From the NCBI GenBank assembly GCA_020026115.1, contig JAHHQY010000002.1, forward strand, positions 25,075 to 89,074: a stretch of 64,000 nt of DNA, written 5' to 3'. A program made the translations under genes and the position numbers. Below, piece by piece: positions 19,677-27,445 of this stretch (within the stretch, counting starts at the first letter, position 1; each line of letters opens with the position of its first letter). The notes under the pieces are model-generated. The model did not search any database. It saw only the letters and a list, made by a program, of their open reading frames with translations, and was not told the DNA's origin. Origin of the DNA: Actinobacillus sp. Its GTDB lineage: Bacteria > Pseudomonadota > Gammaproteobacteria > Enterobacterales > Pasteurellaceae.

Positions 19677-19889
19677 ATGAAATTTTCAACTCGTAACTTA
19701 ATCAAAGGTACTGTAAGCCAAATTATCGAAGGCGCTGTAAACGTAGAAGTCACCATCAAAACTGCTGAAGGCGTTGAATTAACTTCTATTATCACTAAAG
19801 CTGCTTGCGACAGCCTTGGTTTAGCAGTAGGTAAAGAAGCTTACGCTGCAATCAAAGCATCAAATGTTATGATTGGTATCGATGAATAA
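19677..19889 (+). CDS. mop: Molbindin, small molybdate-binding protein
   Basis: A 70-residue protein made of one Mop domain, which binds molybdate as an oligomer in the cytoplasm and probably stores or buffers it for molybdoenzymes. The family pattern is clear: STRNLIKGTVSQIIEGAVN, then ELTSIITKAACDSLGL, then AYAAIKASNVMIGID at the end. H. influenzae has similar short molbindins. GGAG stands upstream of the ATG, and a strong terminator follows. Codon use here is richer in preferred codons than the neighbours, suggesting good expression. Confidence 0.92.
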   Translation: MKFSTRNLIKGTVSQIIEGAVNVEVTIKTAEGVELTSIITKAACDSLGLAVGKEAYAAIKASNVMIGIDE

Positions 19890-19901
19890 TCAATTTTAAA
19901 A

Positions 19902-19930
19902 AAAGCCCTAAAGTAAAACTTTAGGGCTTT
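19902..19930. terminator. Bidirectional terminator between mop and srmB
   Basis: AAAGCCCTAAAG (19902-19913) and CTTTAGGGCTTT (19919-19930) with a 5-base loop and T-run, 12 bases past the mop stop. Confidence 0.9.
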
Positions 19931-19934
19931 TTTT

Positions 19935-21248
19935 TTATTCTGCTTTTACGCTACGGCGTTTACCAACGTTTTTACTGTCTTTATGACGTTGTTTTACTTT
20001 CGCTTTTTTCGCATTTTTTTGCTTTTCAGCTAATTTTGCTTTTTTTACTGCTTTAGATTTCTTACTCACTTTTTTAATTTCACCATCTTTCGGTGGTTTT
20101 GTGCGTGGTTCTAAACCTTCTAAAATACGCGCTTTCAATAATTCTTGCGTATAACGCTTAATTTTGCCAAGTAATTTATAATCATGCCCTTCAACAAAAG
20201 AAACGGCCGTTCCTTTTTTGCCTGCTCGAGCAGTACGACCAATACGATGAGTGTAAACATCTGCGCTGTAAGGTAAATCAAAATTCATCACATGCGTAAT
20301 GTCTTCAATATCAATACCGCGTGCGGCAACATCCGTTGCAACTAAAACCGTTACAACGCCTTCTTTTAAACGTTCAATGGCTTTATTGCGTAAATATTGC
20401 GTCATTTCGCCTTGTAAGAAAGTCGAACGAATGCCACGTTTGCGTAAAATTTCTGAAAGTTCTTCAGCTTCTTCACGTTTACGCACAAAAATAATACCTC
20501 GCTGTACATTTTCCGTACTAATAAAACGAGCTAACTGTTTGATTTTATGTTCTTTACTATCGCTATGATAATACCATTGATGGATTTTTTTACGCTCACG
20601 ACGGCTTGGTTCAGCATCAATTTTCACCGCATTTTCTAATAAACGTTGTGTAAAACTTTGCAATAATTCCCCTTCCAAGGTGGCAGAAAAAAGCATGGTT
20701 TGCTTACGCCAGCGTGTTTCTGCGGCAATTCGTTCAGCATCTTGCCCAAAGCCCATTTGCAACATTCTGTCCGCTTCGTCAAAAATTAAAATTTCCACGG
20801 CTCGGCAATCAAAATTTTCTTCATTAATATATTGCAAAAGTCGTCCTGGCGTTGCAATTACAATATCTTGATTTTCATTAAAAATTTCACCGTGTTCTTC
20901 ATAAGCAACACCGCCTGTAATGGTCGCAATTTTTAAATCTGTAAATTGAGCTAATTTTTTTGCTTGCTCAGCAACTTGCATCGCTAACTCACGCGTTGGC
21001 GTTAAAACTAAAATACGCGGTGGCCCTGCTTTACGGCGCGGATAATCTAACAAATGCTGAATGGCTGGAAGTAAAAAAGCAACGGTTTTTCCCGTACCTG
21101 TGGGCGCAGAACCTAATACATCTAAACCGTCCATCGCGGCAGGAATGGCTTCTATTTGAATGGTCGTGGGGCGGGCATAAGCTTGTTTTTCAACAGCTTT
21201 TAATAATTCAGGGGAAAGATCGAAATCTTCAAAAGTGGCTATGTTCAT
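19935..21248 (-). CDS. srmB: DEAD-box RNA helicase SrmB
   Basis: An ATP-dependent RNA helicase of 437 residues that, in E. coli, helps early assembly of the large ribosomal subunit. The motifs run in order: Q motif (ARPTTIQIEAIP), Walker A APTGTGKT at about 48-55, PTRELA, TPGR, DEAD (FDEADRM), SAT (LFSATLE), and in domain 2 RGIIFVRKREEAEE, TDVAARGIDI and HRIGRTARAG. The C-terminus is a Lys-rich tail typical of SrmB. The neighbour trmN6 is divergent, the same pairing as srmB-yfiC in E. coli. Confidence 0.93.
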   Translation of the reverse strand: MNIATFEDFDLSPELLKAVEKQAYARPTTIQIEAIPAAMDGLDVLGSAPTGTGKTVAFLLPAIQHLLDYPRRKAGPPRILVLTPTRELAMQVAEQAKKLAQFTDLKIATITGGVAYEEHGEIFNENQDIVIATPGRLLQYINEENFDCRAVEILIFDEADRMLQMGFGQDAERIAAETRWRKQTMLFSATLEGELLQSFTQRLLENAVKIDAEPSRRERKKIHQWYYHSDSKEHKIKQLARFISTENVQRGIIFVRKREEAEELSEILRKRGIRSTFLQGEMTQYLRNKAIERLKEGVVTVLVATDVAARGIDIEDITHVMNFDLPYSADVYTHRIGRTARAGKKGTAVSFVEGHDYKLLGKIKRYTQELLKARILEGLEPRTKPPKDGEIKKVSKKSKAVKKAKLAEKQKNAKKAKVKQRHKDSKNVGKRRSVKAE

Positions 21249-21330
21249 CTTTTTCTCTTAACTGGTTTCATTTAAAATTGGCGCAAATTATAACGCACTT
21301 TGCAAATAAAATACGGAGTTTTGCTAGAAA

Positions 21331-22068
21331 ATGTGTCAATCTTGCCCCGAAAATCGCCAATTCTTTCATTTTAAACAATTTTCCCTTGAACAAACCCACT
21401 GCGCAATGAAAATTGGCACAGATAGTGTGCTACTTGGCGCTTGGGTTTCGCTTAATAATAAAGCAAAAAATTTATTAGATTTAGGCACAGGTAGCGGTTT
21501 ATTAAGTTTAATGCTGGCACAACGCCTTGCGGAAAAATTTCGGCACGAATGGCATATTTTTGCCATCGAAAAATCCCAAGAAGCGGTTATCGATGCAAAA
21601 AATAATTTTCAGCAAAGTCCTTGGGCCGAAAATTGCACTTTAATTTGTGGTGATATTGCGCAAGAGCTTCCCGCTTTAAAGCAAAAATTTGATGTGATTT
21701 TAACAAACCCGCCTTATTTTCCTCCTGCGCTCGCATGCAAAAATTCGGCGCGAGATTTGGCTCGCTACACTCAACAAAGCCACTTGCAATGGCTTCTTTG
21801 GGCCATTGATTGTGCGAATGAAGATGGGGAAATTTCTTTTGTTTTACCCTTTGATGCCGGAGTTAAACTTCTTCATCTCGCGCCGATTCCTTGTATTCGA
21901 CGTTGTGATGTCATGACGAAACAAGGCAAAAATCCAACGCGAATTTTATTAACCTTTTGCGCCAAAGCTCAAAAATTAAAACACGAAAGCCTTGTCATTT
22001 ACGATGAAAATCATCGTTATACAAAAGAATTTATAGAATTAACGAGTTCTTTTTATTTAAAAATGTAA
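21331..22068 (+). CDS. trmN6: tRNA1(Val) (adenine-37-N6)-methyltransferase
   Basis: A SAM-dependent methyltransferase (E. coli YfiC/TrmN6) that modifies A37 of valine tRNA. The 245-residue protein has FSLEQTHCAMKIGTDSVLLG near the start, the SAM motif LLDLGTGSGLLSLMLAQR, and the catalytic NPPYF of N6-adenine methyltransferases. It is divergent from srmB. An exact uptake-like motif at 21744-21754 encodes SAR and a near match at 21877-21886 encodes LAP, just after the NPPYF region. Confidence 0.93.
   Translation: MCQSCPENRQFFHFKQFSLEQTHCAMKIGTDSVLLGAWVSLNNKAKNLLDLGTGSGLLSLMLAQRLAEKFRHEWHIFAIEKSQEAVIDAKNNFQQSPWAENCTLICGDIAQELPALKQKFDVILTNPPYFPPALACKNSARDLARYTQQSHLQWLLWAIDCANEDGEISFVLPFDAGVKLLHLAPIPCIRRCDVMTKQGKNPTRILLTFCAKAQKLKHESLVIYDENHRYTKEFIELTSSFYLKM
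21744..21754 (-). repeat. Uptake-like motif, exact copy, inside trmN6
   Basis: TTCGGCGCGAG on the plus strand, read in frame as NSARD. Confidence 0.85.
21877..21886 (+). repeat. Uptake-like motif, near match, inside trmN6
   Basis: CTCGCGCCGA followed by T instead of A, in frame as LAPI, a different frame from the copy 130 bases earlier. Confidence 0.65.
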
Positions 22069-22097
22069 AAGGGCTGAAAAAGAGATGAATTTTAGCG

Positions 22098-22127
22098 TTG
22101 ACATTGTTTTCGCAATCATTATATAAT
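22098..22127 (+). promoter_or_regulatory. Strong sigma-70 promoter for a candidate small RNA
   Basis: TTGACA at 22098-22103 and TATAAT at 22122-22127, both perfect, with an 18-base spacer. It points into a 230-base region without an open frame. Confidence 0.75.
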
Positions 22128-22133
22128 TTCTTT

Positions 22134-22297
22134 TATAGCGATTAAGATTTAATTTGCGTTCACTTTGGTGTACGCATTTTATTTGGCAAGTTAATAATAA
22201 AAATTCCTTTTGCCAAATTTCCCCTTTCCCCCTTTTCTCCGTACATTAATAATGCGAGTCAGTATGGAGTTGGCGACAGTTGGTCGCCTTTTTTTTT
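22134..22297 (+). ncRNA. Candidate structured small RNA (or leader) between trmN6 and yrdD
   Basis: Downstream of a perfect -35/-10 pair, about 160 bases contain four consecutive stem-loops and end in an intrinsic terminator. Stem 1 pairs GCGTTCAC (22156-22163) with GTGTACGC (22168-22175), 7 of 8. Stem 2 pairs ATTTGGCAA (22181-22189) with TTGCCAAAT (22210-22218), perfect. Stem 3 pairs CTCCGTAC (22237-22244) with GTATGGAG (22262-22269), 7 of 8. Stem 4 is the terminator GGCGAC (22272-22277) with GTCGCC (22283-22288) and nine Ts. I recognise no known family (not 4.5S, 6S, tmRNA or RNase P). It may be a free small RNA or an attenuating leader of yrdD-tsaC-aroE, whose start is 58 bases past the terminator. 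Confidence 0.6.
22272..22297 (+). terminator. Intrinsic terminator of the candidate small RNA
   Basis: GGCGAC-AGTTG-GTCGCC followed by nine Ts. Confidence 0.85.
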
Positions 22298-22354
22298 GCT
22301 TTTTTTCTTCGCTTAATTCACAATAATTTCTTTTTATTAGCCTGCGAGAAATTT

Positions 22355-22912
22355 ATGTCCCACGCCCTTTTTACGCCCAAAAAATTAGAAGAACATTGCC
22401 CAAAATGTGGCCATCTTTTACAGATTAAACAAGGAAAAACCGGCAAATTTTTAGCTTGTAGCGCTTACCCTGCTTGCACTTTTATAAAATCTTTACATGG
22501 CCAAGGAAGTTTGCAAGTTATGAAAGATTTACCGCAAAATTGCCCCGAATGCGAAGGGATTTTACAACTCAAACGTGGTCAATTCGGCATTTTTATTGGT
22601 TGTAGTAACTACCCGCAATGTCATTATATCGTGCAGGAAAAAGTCGCAAAAAATGAAAAAAAATACCCTTGCCCTGCTTGTAAAAAAGGCCACTTAATCC
22701 CTTGTCGCAATAGGTCGGGCAAAATTTTTTATGGTTGTGATCAATATCCAAAATGTAAAATGACTTTAGCCCAAGAACCCGTTGAAAAAACATGTCCGCT
22801 TTGTCATGGAAAACTGGCCCTTTTAAAAAAAGATAGCGCAGAAAAACAACTTTTTTGTTGCATTAACAAACATTGCCAACATGAATTTTCCCTTAAAAAA
22901 GAAACTCAATAA
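22355..22912 (+). CDS. yrdD: Zinc-ribbon protein of the topoisomerase C-terminal type (YrdD)
   Basis: A 185-residue protein made almost wholly of four zinc ribbons of the kind found at the C-terminus of topoisomerase I: CPKCG with CSAYPAC, CPEC with CSNYPQC, CPAC with CDQYPKC, and CPLC with CCINKHC. No catalytic topoisomerase domain is present. The function is unknown; nucleic-acid binding is likely. The start at 22355 is chosen over an earlier frame extension beginning inside the small-RNA terminator. It precedes tsaC by 2 bases and aroE beyond, the conserved yrdD-tsaC-aroE order. Confidence 0.85.
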   Translation: MSHALFTPKKLEEHCPKCGHLLQIKQGKTGKFLACSAYPACTFIKSLHGQGSLQVMKDLPQNCPECEGILQLKRGQFGIFIGCSNYPQCHYIVQEKVAKNEKKYPCPACKKGHLIPCRNRSGKIFYGCDQYPKCKMTLAQEPVEKTCPLCHGKLALLKKDSAEKQLFCCINKHCQHEFSLKKETQ

Positions 22913-22914
22913 AT

Positions 22915-23466
22915 ATGCATAAACTTCAAATTATTCAAAAACTTAAACAAAATGCCGTCATTGCTTATCCCACAGAAGCGGTCTTTGGTTTGGGCTGTAA
23001 TCCGCAAAGCGAACACGCCGTACGCCAACTGTTACAACTAAAAAATCGCCCTGAAGAAAAAGGCTTAATTTTAATTGCGCCAAGTTTGGAACTCTTCGCT
23101 GATTTTGTTGATTTCAGTGCAATACCGGCAGAAAAAATCGCCCTTTTAGAAAAACCTTGCGCACAACCTACCACATGGATTGTGCCAGCTAAAAAGAACG
23201 TTCCAACTTTTTTGCGTGGTCAATTTTCCACTTTAGCCATTCGCCTTTGCCAACATCCTGATGTCAAAATGTTATGTGAAGCCTGTGGTTTTCCATTGGT
23301 TTCCACCAGTGCAAATTTAACCGGTCAGCCACCTTGTAAAACCGCTCAAGAAGTGCAGGCTCAATTTGGCCTTGATTTTCCTGTTTTAATGGGCGAAGTG
23401 GGGAATGCGGAAAAACCTTCTGAAATTCGTGATTTATTTAGCAACAAAATTTTACGACAAGGATAA
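22915..23466 (+). CDS. tsaC: Threonylcarbamoyl-AMP synthase
   Basis: TsaC (YrdC/Sua5 family) makes threonylcarbamoyl-AMP from threonine, bicarbonate and ATP, the first step of the t6A37 modification in ANN-decoding tRNAs. The 183-residue protein shows [14 protein letters not shown], then [24 protein letters not shown] and [13 protein letters not shown], the substrate-binding elements of the family. It has no C-terminal Sua5 domain, as usual for TsaC. It lies between yrdD (2-base gap) and aroE (2-base gap). Confidence 0.95.
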   Translation: MHKLQIIQKLKQNAVIAYPTEAVFGLGCNPQSEHAVRQLLQLKNRPEEKGLILIAPSLELFADFVDFSAIPAEKIALLEKPCAQPTTWIVPAKKNVPTFLRGQFSTLAIRLCQHPDVKMLCEACGFPLVSTSANLTGQPPCKTAQEVQAQFGLDFPVLMGEVGNAEKPSEIRDLFSNKILRQG

Positions 23467-23468
23467 AT

Positions 23469-24287
23469 ATGGAAAATTACGCTGTTTTTGGTCATCCTAT
23501 TGCGCAAAGTTTATCGCCACAACTGCACGCATTTTTCGCCGAACAAACCAATCAAAAAATGCAATATGTTGCAAAATTGGCTCAAATCGACACTTTTGAG
23601 CAGGAAATCGCAACATTTTTTGCTCAAAATGGTTTAGGCTGTAATATCACTTCCCCGTTTAAACAGCGCGCCTTTGCTTTGGCAAACTTGCACAGCGAGC
23701 GTTGCCTGCGCGCTAAAAGCTGTAATACTTTAAAAAAAATGCCTGATGGAAAATTATTTGCCGATAATACCGACGGCTTAGGATTGGTGAGTGATTTACA
23801 ACGTTTAAATTGGTTAAAACCCGAGCAAAAGGTTTTAATTTTAGGGGCAGGCGGTGCTACGCAAGGGGTGATTTTTCCTTTATTAGAAGCCAAACAACAG
23901 CTTTTTATTGCCAATCGTAGCATCGAAAAAGTGCAAGCGATGCGTAAGGAATTTTTAGCCTTGGGTGAAATTCAGCCTTTAAGCATTGCGGATTTAGCCC
24001 ATACTACACCCTTTGATTTAATCATCAATGCCACGTCCATTGGTTTACATGGCGCTGAATTTCCTTTTTCTTCTAATATTATCAATCCCTTAACTAAAAT
24101 TTATGATATGCAGTATGGCTTGCAATCTGACACGCCTTTTTTAGCTTGGGCAAAACAGCAAGGGGCGAAACAAACCGCTGACGGCTTGGGTATGTTGCTG
24201 GCACAAGGGGCTGAAAGTTTTGCCTTATGGCGTGGTATCAAGCCCGATTATTTACCTTTGCTCACCACTTTACGCCAAGCAAAATAA
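23469..24287 (+). CDS. aroE: Shikimate dehydrogenase
   Basis: AroE reduces 3-dehydroshikimate to shikimate with NADPH in aromatic amino-acid synthesis. The 272-residue protein has the shikimate-binding N-terminus YAVFGHPIAQSLSPQLHA, the catalytic Lys in NITSPFKQRAF, DNTDGLGLV, and the NADP Rossmann motif LGAGGATQGVIFPLL with ANRSIEK. It is the last gene of yrdD-tsaC-aroE. It is followed by motif copies and a terminator. Confidence 0.96.
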   Translation: MENYAVFGHPIAQSLSPQLHAFFAEQTNQKMQYVAKLAQIDTFEQEIATFFAQNGLGCNITSPFKQRAFALANLHSERCLRAKSCNTLKKMPDGKLFADNTDGLGLVSDLQRLNWLKPEQKVLILGAGGATQGVIFPLLEAKQQLFIANRSIEKVQAMRKEFLALGEIQPLSIADLAHTTPFDLIINATSIGLHGAEFPFSSNIINPLTKIYDMQYGLQSDTPFLAWAKQQGAKQTADGLGMLLAQGAESFALWRGIKPDYLPLLTTLRQAK

Positions 24288-24289
24288 CG

Positions 24290-24300
24290 CTCGCGCCGAA
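24290..24300 (+). repeat. Uptake-like motif, exact copy, after aroE
   Basis: CTCGCGCCGAA starting 3 bases after the aroE stop codon, followed by GTTTTTCCC. Confidence 0.85.
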
Positions 24301-24315
24301 GTTTTTCCCATCTAG

Positions 24316-24339
24316 AAAACCAAGAGAAATCTTGGTTTT
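24316..24339 (+). terminator. Terminator of the yrdD-tsaC-aroE unit
   Basis: AAAACCAAGA (24316-24325) and TCTTGGTTTT (24330-24339) with a GAAA loop and T-run. Confidence 0.85.
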
Positions 24340-24364
24340 TTCTTTGTCCTCATTCTTGCTAACA

Positions 24365-24375
24365 CTCGCGCCGAA
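24365..24375 (+). repeat. Uptake-like motif, exact copy, upstream of dhaK
   Basis: CTCGCGCCGAA followed by TTTTTCGCC, 75 bases after the preceding copy and in the same direction. Confidence 0.85.
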
Positions 24376-24397
24376 TTTTTCGCCTTTTTTAGCAAAA

Positions 24398-24413
24398 TGT
24401 GATCCTGTTCCCA
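24398..24413. promoter_or_regulatory. Candidate CRP site upstream of dhaKLM
   Basis: TGTGATCCTGTTCCCA matches TGTGA-N6-TCACA at nine of ten positions and is centred about 80 bases before the dhaK start. Catabolite control of dihydroxyacetone use would be expected. Confidence 0.5.
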
Positions 24414-24485
24414 ATTTGCAAAGACAAAAAAGGCTAAGATATTCCTCGTTTTGAGCTTTTTTCCATAACTGCAAGGAGATTTGTG

Positions 24486-25556
24486 ATGAAAAAATTAATT
24501 AATGCTGTTGAAAACGTGTTAAACGAACAAATGCAAGGTTTTATCGCTGTTCATCCTGAATGTGAATTGCACACCGACCCTGTTTTCATTACGCGTAAAG
24601 GCGCGCCTTTTGCAGATAAAGTCGCCTTAATTTCAGGAGGCGGAAGCGGGCATGAACCTATGCATGCTGGCTTTGTTGGTAAAGGAATGCTTTGTGCCGC
24701 TTGCCCTGGTGAAATTTTTACCTCGCCAACCCCCGATCAAATGCTCAGTTGCGCTTTAACTGTGGACAGTGGCGCTGGTGTTTTATTTTTAGTCAAAAAT
24801 TACACGGGCGATGTGCTTAATTTTGAAACCGCAACCGAACTTTTCGCTGACACTTCCGCTCAAGTTGCCTTTGTCTTAGTCGATGACGATGTTGCCGTAA
24901 AAGATAGTCTTTACACCGCAGGCCGTCGTGGCGTAGCCAATACCGTTTTAATGGAAAAATTACTTGGTGCTGCCGCAGAACAAGGTTATGCCTTAGCTGA
25001 GTTAGAAGCTCTTGGTCAAAAACTCAATAATCATGGTTATTCCATTGGTGTTGCTCTCAATGCTTGTACGGTTCCTGCTGCGGGAAAACCTTCCTTTGAA
25101 TTAGCTGAAAATGAAATGGAATTTGGCGTAGGTATTCACGGTGAACCGGGGATTGAACGCCGTCCTTATGAAAATCTTGATCGCACCGTAGAACAAATGT
25201 TCCAAACCTTAATTGAAAACGGCCCTTATGAACGCAAACTACGCCGTTGGAATCGAGAAGATAATAGCTGGCTAGAAGAAACTGTGGCTAAACCTTCTTT
25301 ACAAAAAGGCGATCGCGTCATTGCTTTAGTCAATAATTTAGGCGCTGTACCGCTTTCCGAACTTTACGGGGTTTACCATAAATTACAACAATGTTGTGAC
25401 GATTTTGGTTTAGTCATCGAACGCAAATTAGTAGGCTCTTATTGTACGTCGTTAGATATGCAAGGTTTTTCCATTACCTTATTAAAAGTTGATGATAAAG
25501 ACTTAGCTCTTTGGGATTTCCCTGTGAATACACCTGCCTTGCGTTGGGGTGAATAA
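24486..25556 (+). CDS. dhaK: PEP-dependent dihydroxyacetone kinase, substrate-binding subunit
   Basis: DhaK binds dihydroxyacetone covalently and, with DhaL, yields dihydroxyacetone phosphate. The 356-residue protein has ISGGGSGHEPMHAGFVG (residues about 50-66) and the substrate-anchoring His at residue 218 in GVGIHGEPGIERR, the same number as in E. coli. The ATG at 24486 is preferred over a GTG one codon earlier. It is the first gene of dhaK-dhaL-dhaM. With the glp genes elsewhere in the window, the cell has two routes into dihydroxyacetone phosphate. Confidence 0.95.
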   Translation: MKKLINAVENVLNEQMQGFIAVHPECELHTDPVFITRKGAPFADKVALISGGGSGHEPMHAGFVGKGMLCAACPGEIFTSPTPDQMLSCALTVDSGAGVLFLVKNYTGDVLNFETATELFADTSAQVAFVLVDDDVAVKDSLYTAGRRGVANTVLMEKLLGAAAEQGYALAELEALGQKLNNHGYSIGVALNACTVPAAGKPSFELAENEMEFGVGIHGEPGIERRPYENLDRTVEQMFQTLIENGPYERKLRRWNREDNSWLEETVAKPSLQKGDRVIALVNNLGAVPLSELYGVYHKLQQCCDDFGLVIERKLVGSYCTSLDMQGFSITLLKVDDKDLALWDFPVNTPALRWGE

Positions 25557-25569
25557 ATTAGGAGTTATT

Positions 25570-26211
25570 ATGCAAATTTCTCAAGCCAGCATTTTACAAT
25601 GGTTTAAAAATGCACAAAAAATTTTTAGCGAAAAACAAGCCTATTTAACCGAGCTTGATCGTGCAATTGGCGATGCGGACCATGGCTTAAATATGCAACG
25701 AGGTTTTAATAAAGTCGCAGAAAAATTACCCACTGTGGCAGATAAAGACATCGGCACGATTTTCAAAACCGTGGGAATGACGCTTCTTTCGCAAGTAGGG
25801 GGCGCAAGTGGGCCTTTATTTGGAACCTTTTTTTTAAAATCTGCACAAACCGCGCAAGGTAAAATGCAATTATCTCTTGCTGAGCTTTATCAAGCATTAA
25901 AAGCAGGAAGTGATGGCGTGATTATGCGAGGCCGTGCTGAATTACAAGATAAAACCATGTGCGATGTTCTTATTCCTGTTTTAGAGGATTTTGCACAAGG
26001 TTTAGAAAAAGGCGAAGATAATCTCGTTTTATTACAATCTTTAGCTGAAAACGCCAAGATTTATGCTGAAAAAACCATTCCTTTGCAAGCCAAAAAAGGA
26101 CGGGCCAGCTACTTAAACGAACGCAGTATTGGCCATCAAGACCCTGGCGCAACTTCGGTGAGTTATTTACTTCAAACCTTAGTACAAGCCGTGGAGGCGC
26201 AAAATGATTAA
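25570..26211 (+). CDS. dhaL: Dihydroxyacetone kinase, ADP-binding subunit
   Basis: DhaL carries a tightly bound ADP that is rephosphorylated by DhaM and donates phosphate to the substrate on DhaK. The 213-residue helical protein has the Asp cluster that binds Mg-ADP in AIGDADHGLNMQRGF (residues about 29-43), plus GGASGPLFGTFF and DPGATSVSYLL. The start at 25570 follows an AGGAG site; an upstream GTG in frame overlaps the end of dhaK and was not chosen. Its stop overlaps the dhaM start by 8 bases. Confidence 0.95.
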   Translation: MQISQASILQWFKNAQKIFSEKQAYLTELDRAIGDADHGLNMQRGFNKVAEKLPTVADKDIGTIFKTVGMTLLSQVGGASGPLFGTFFLKSAQTAQGKMQLSLAELYQALKAGSDGVIMRGRAELQDKTMCDVLIPVLEDFAQGLEKGEDNLVLLQSLAENAKIYAEKTIPLQAKKGRASYLNERSIGHQDPGATSVSYLLQTLVQAVEAQND

Positions 26212-26611
26212 CTTTGTTATCGTTTCTCATAGCGCTAAAATTGCCCAAGGCGTAAGCGAGCTTGCGCGTCAAATTGCCTCGCCAGAATGTTTAATTATTC
26301 CCGCGGGCGGAATTGATGATGCCAAAAATCCCATCGGCACAGATGCCGTTAAAATTATGCAAGCTATTGAAGAAGCCTTTAGCCCTGATGGCGTTTTGAT
26401 TATGGTTGACCTTGGTAGCGCAATTTTAAGTGCTGAAACTGCCTTGGATTTACTTGAACCTTCTTTAGCTGAACATGTAAAAATTAGTCCCGCGCCTTTA
26501 GTTGAAGGTACGCTTGCTGCGGTAATTTCTGCTTGCAGTGGCGATTCTATGGCCTGCGTTTTAGAGGAAGCGAACCAAGCGGCTAATCTAAAACTAGAAA
26601 TGGTTTCTTAA
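26204..26611 (+). CDS. dhaM: Dihydroxyacetone kinase phosphotransfer subunit, EIIA domain only
   Basis: DhaM passes phosphate from the PEP phosphotransferase system to DhaL-ADP. The 135-residue protein contains just the EIIA-mannose-like domain, with the phosphorylated His9 in FVIVSHSAKIAQG and the MVDLGSAILSAETAL block. E. coli DhaM also has HPr-like and EI-like domains; these are missing, so phosphate must come from the general HPr. The single-domain form is known in other bacteria. Last gene of the operon. Confidence 0.92.
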   Translation: MINFVIVSHSAKIAQGVSELARQIASPECLIIPAGGIDDAKNPIGTDAVKIMQAIEEAFSPDGVLIMVDLGSAILSAETALDLLEPSLAEHVKISPAPLVEGTLAAVISACSGDSMACVLEEANQAANLKLEMVS

Positions 26612-26616
26612 CAAAA

Positions 26617-26646
26617 AAGCCTTAAGCCTCTTAGCGCTTAAGGCTT
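26617..26646 (+). terminator. Terminator of dhaKLM
   Basis: AAGCCTTAAG (26617-26626) and CTTAAGGCTT (26637-26646) with a 10-base loop, followed by TTAT. Confidence 0.8.
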
Positions 26647-26740
26647 TTATAAAAATTTCTTTCTTAATTGCTGAAAATCTTTATACTTATTCTTTTCTAC
26701 TGCTAAGTACGTAATTTATGTATTACACATGGAGGAAACA

Positions 26741-27220
26741 ATGTCTAATGCAACTCAAGAAGAAAGACGCCAAAAACTTCGTCAAGCTGCACAATTAGAG
26801 ACCAATAGCCTTATTCAGTATATTGTGAATAATCACCATCGTTATGAAGAACAATTGCTTGAAGATTGCGATGCAGATTTAATTAAATTATTAGAAGACA
26901 TTCCTAATAATTCGGCGTTGATTGATTTATACGCAACCTTTCATCAATTAAAACAAGATTTAATTCCACATTTTCTCCATGAAGAAGAAGGGCTTTATCC
27001 TAAAGTTTTAGCTGGTGAAAAAGTCGATTGGGAGGTGTTAAATGAAGAACATATGAACACCGCTTTTTTATTAAACATTCTCGGTAAAAAAATTGACACT
27101 TTGCAACAAAGCGAAGGCGATAACCCCGCGGTTCAAGTCGTTATTCAAAAATTAAGAACCTTTGGCGAAGACTTACATCACCATATGTTTTTAGAAAATA
27201 TGGTTCTTTTCAAACGTTAA
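26741..27220 (+). CDS. Hemerythrin-like di-iron protein, YtfE/RIC-related
   Basis: A 159-residue protein with a hemerythrin HHE fold. Likely di-iron ligands are visible in NNHHRYEEQL (residues about 31-40), HFLHEEEGLYP, NEEHMNTA and LHHHMFLENMVLF. This pattern is like the C-terminal domain of YtfE/RIC, which repairs iron-sulphur clusters damaged by nitric oxide, but the N-terminal ScdA_N domain (with its conserved Cys pair) is missing; the usual protein is about 220 residues. The ATG at 26741 has GGAGG five to nine bases upstream; an ATG at 26729 starts inside that site. It has its own gene unit. A repair or NO-sensing role is inference. Confidence 0.75.
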   Translation: MSNATQEERRQKLRQAAQLETNSLIQYIVNNHHRYEEQLLEDCDADLIKLLEDIPNNSALIDLYATFHQLKQDLIPHFLHEEEGLYPKVLAGEKVDWEVLNEEHMNTAFLLNILGKKIDTLQQSEGDNPAVQVVIQKLRTFGEDLHHHMFLENMVLFKR

Positions 27221-27239
27221 ACACTTACTGGACAAATCA

Positions 27240-27278
27240 CTCGCACCGAAAATTGAGCTGACTTTTTTTCGGTGTGAG
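27240..27278. terminator. Inverted pair of uptake-like motif variants after the hemerythrin gene
   Basis: CTCGCACCGAA (27240-27250) faces TTCGGTGTGAG (27268-27278). The stem is near perfect with a G-U pair, so the variant bases have changed without losing pairing. Confidence 0.65.
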
Positions 27279-27363
27279 TTTCATTTTTTCACTACATTTT
27301 GCATAAAAATTTTTTCTTTTTGCGAGCAAAATCACAAACTCACAAGTTCCATAAAAAAATTGC

Positions 27364-27392
27364 TTGATACTGTATATCAATACAGTTATATT
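27364..27392 (+). promoter_or_regulatory. recA promoter
   Basis: -35 TTGATA (27364-27369) and -10 TATATT (27387-27392) with a 17-base spacer; the LexA box fills the spacer. Confidence 0.75.
27370..27385. promoter_or_regulatory. LexA (SOS) box of recA
   Basis: CTGTATATCAATACAG is a perfect CTGT-N8-ACAG operator lying between the -35 and -10 elements, so LexA would block RNA polymerase until DNA damage. Confidence 0.9.
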
Positions 27393-27445
27393 ATGCGCAA
27401 TTTAAACGCTCGTTTTAATAATAATTCCACATAAAAAGGTGACAT

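Noticed and set aside
22280..22354. Upstream extension of yrdD
   Set aside because: The extra residues are encoded by the terminator hairpin and T-run of the candidate RNA and do not resemble the family.
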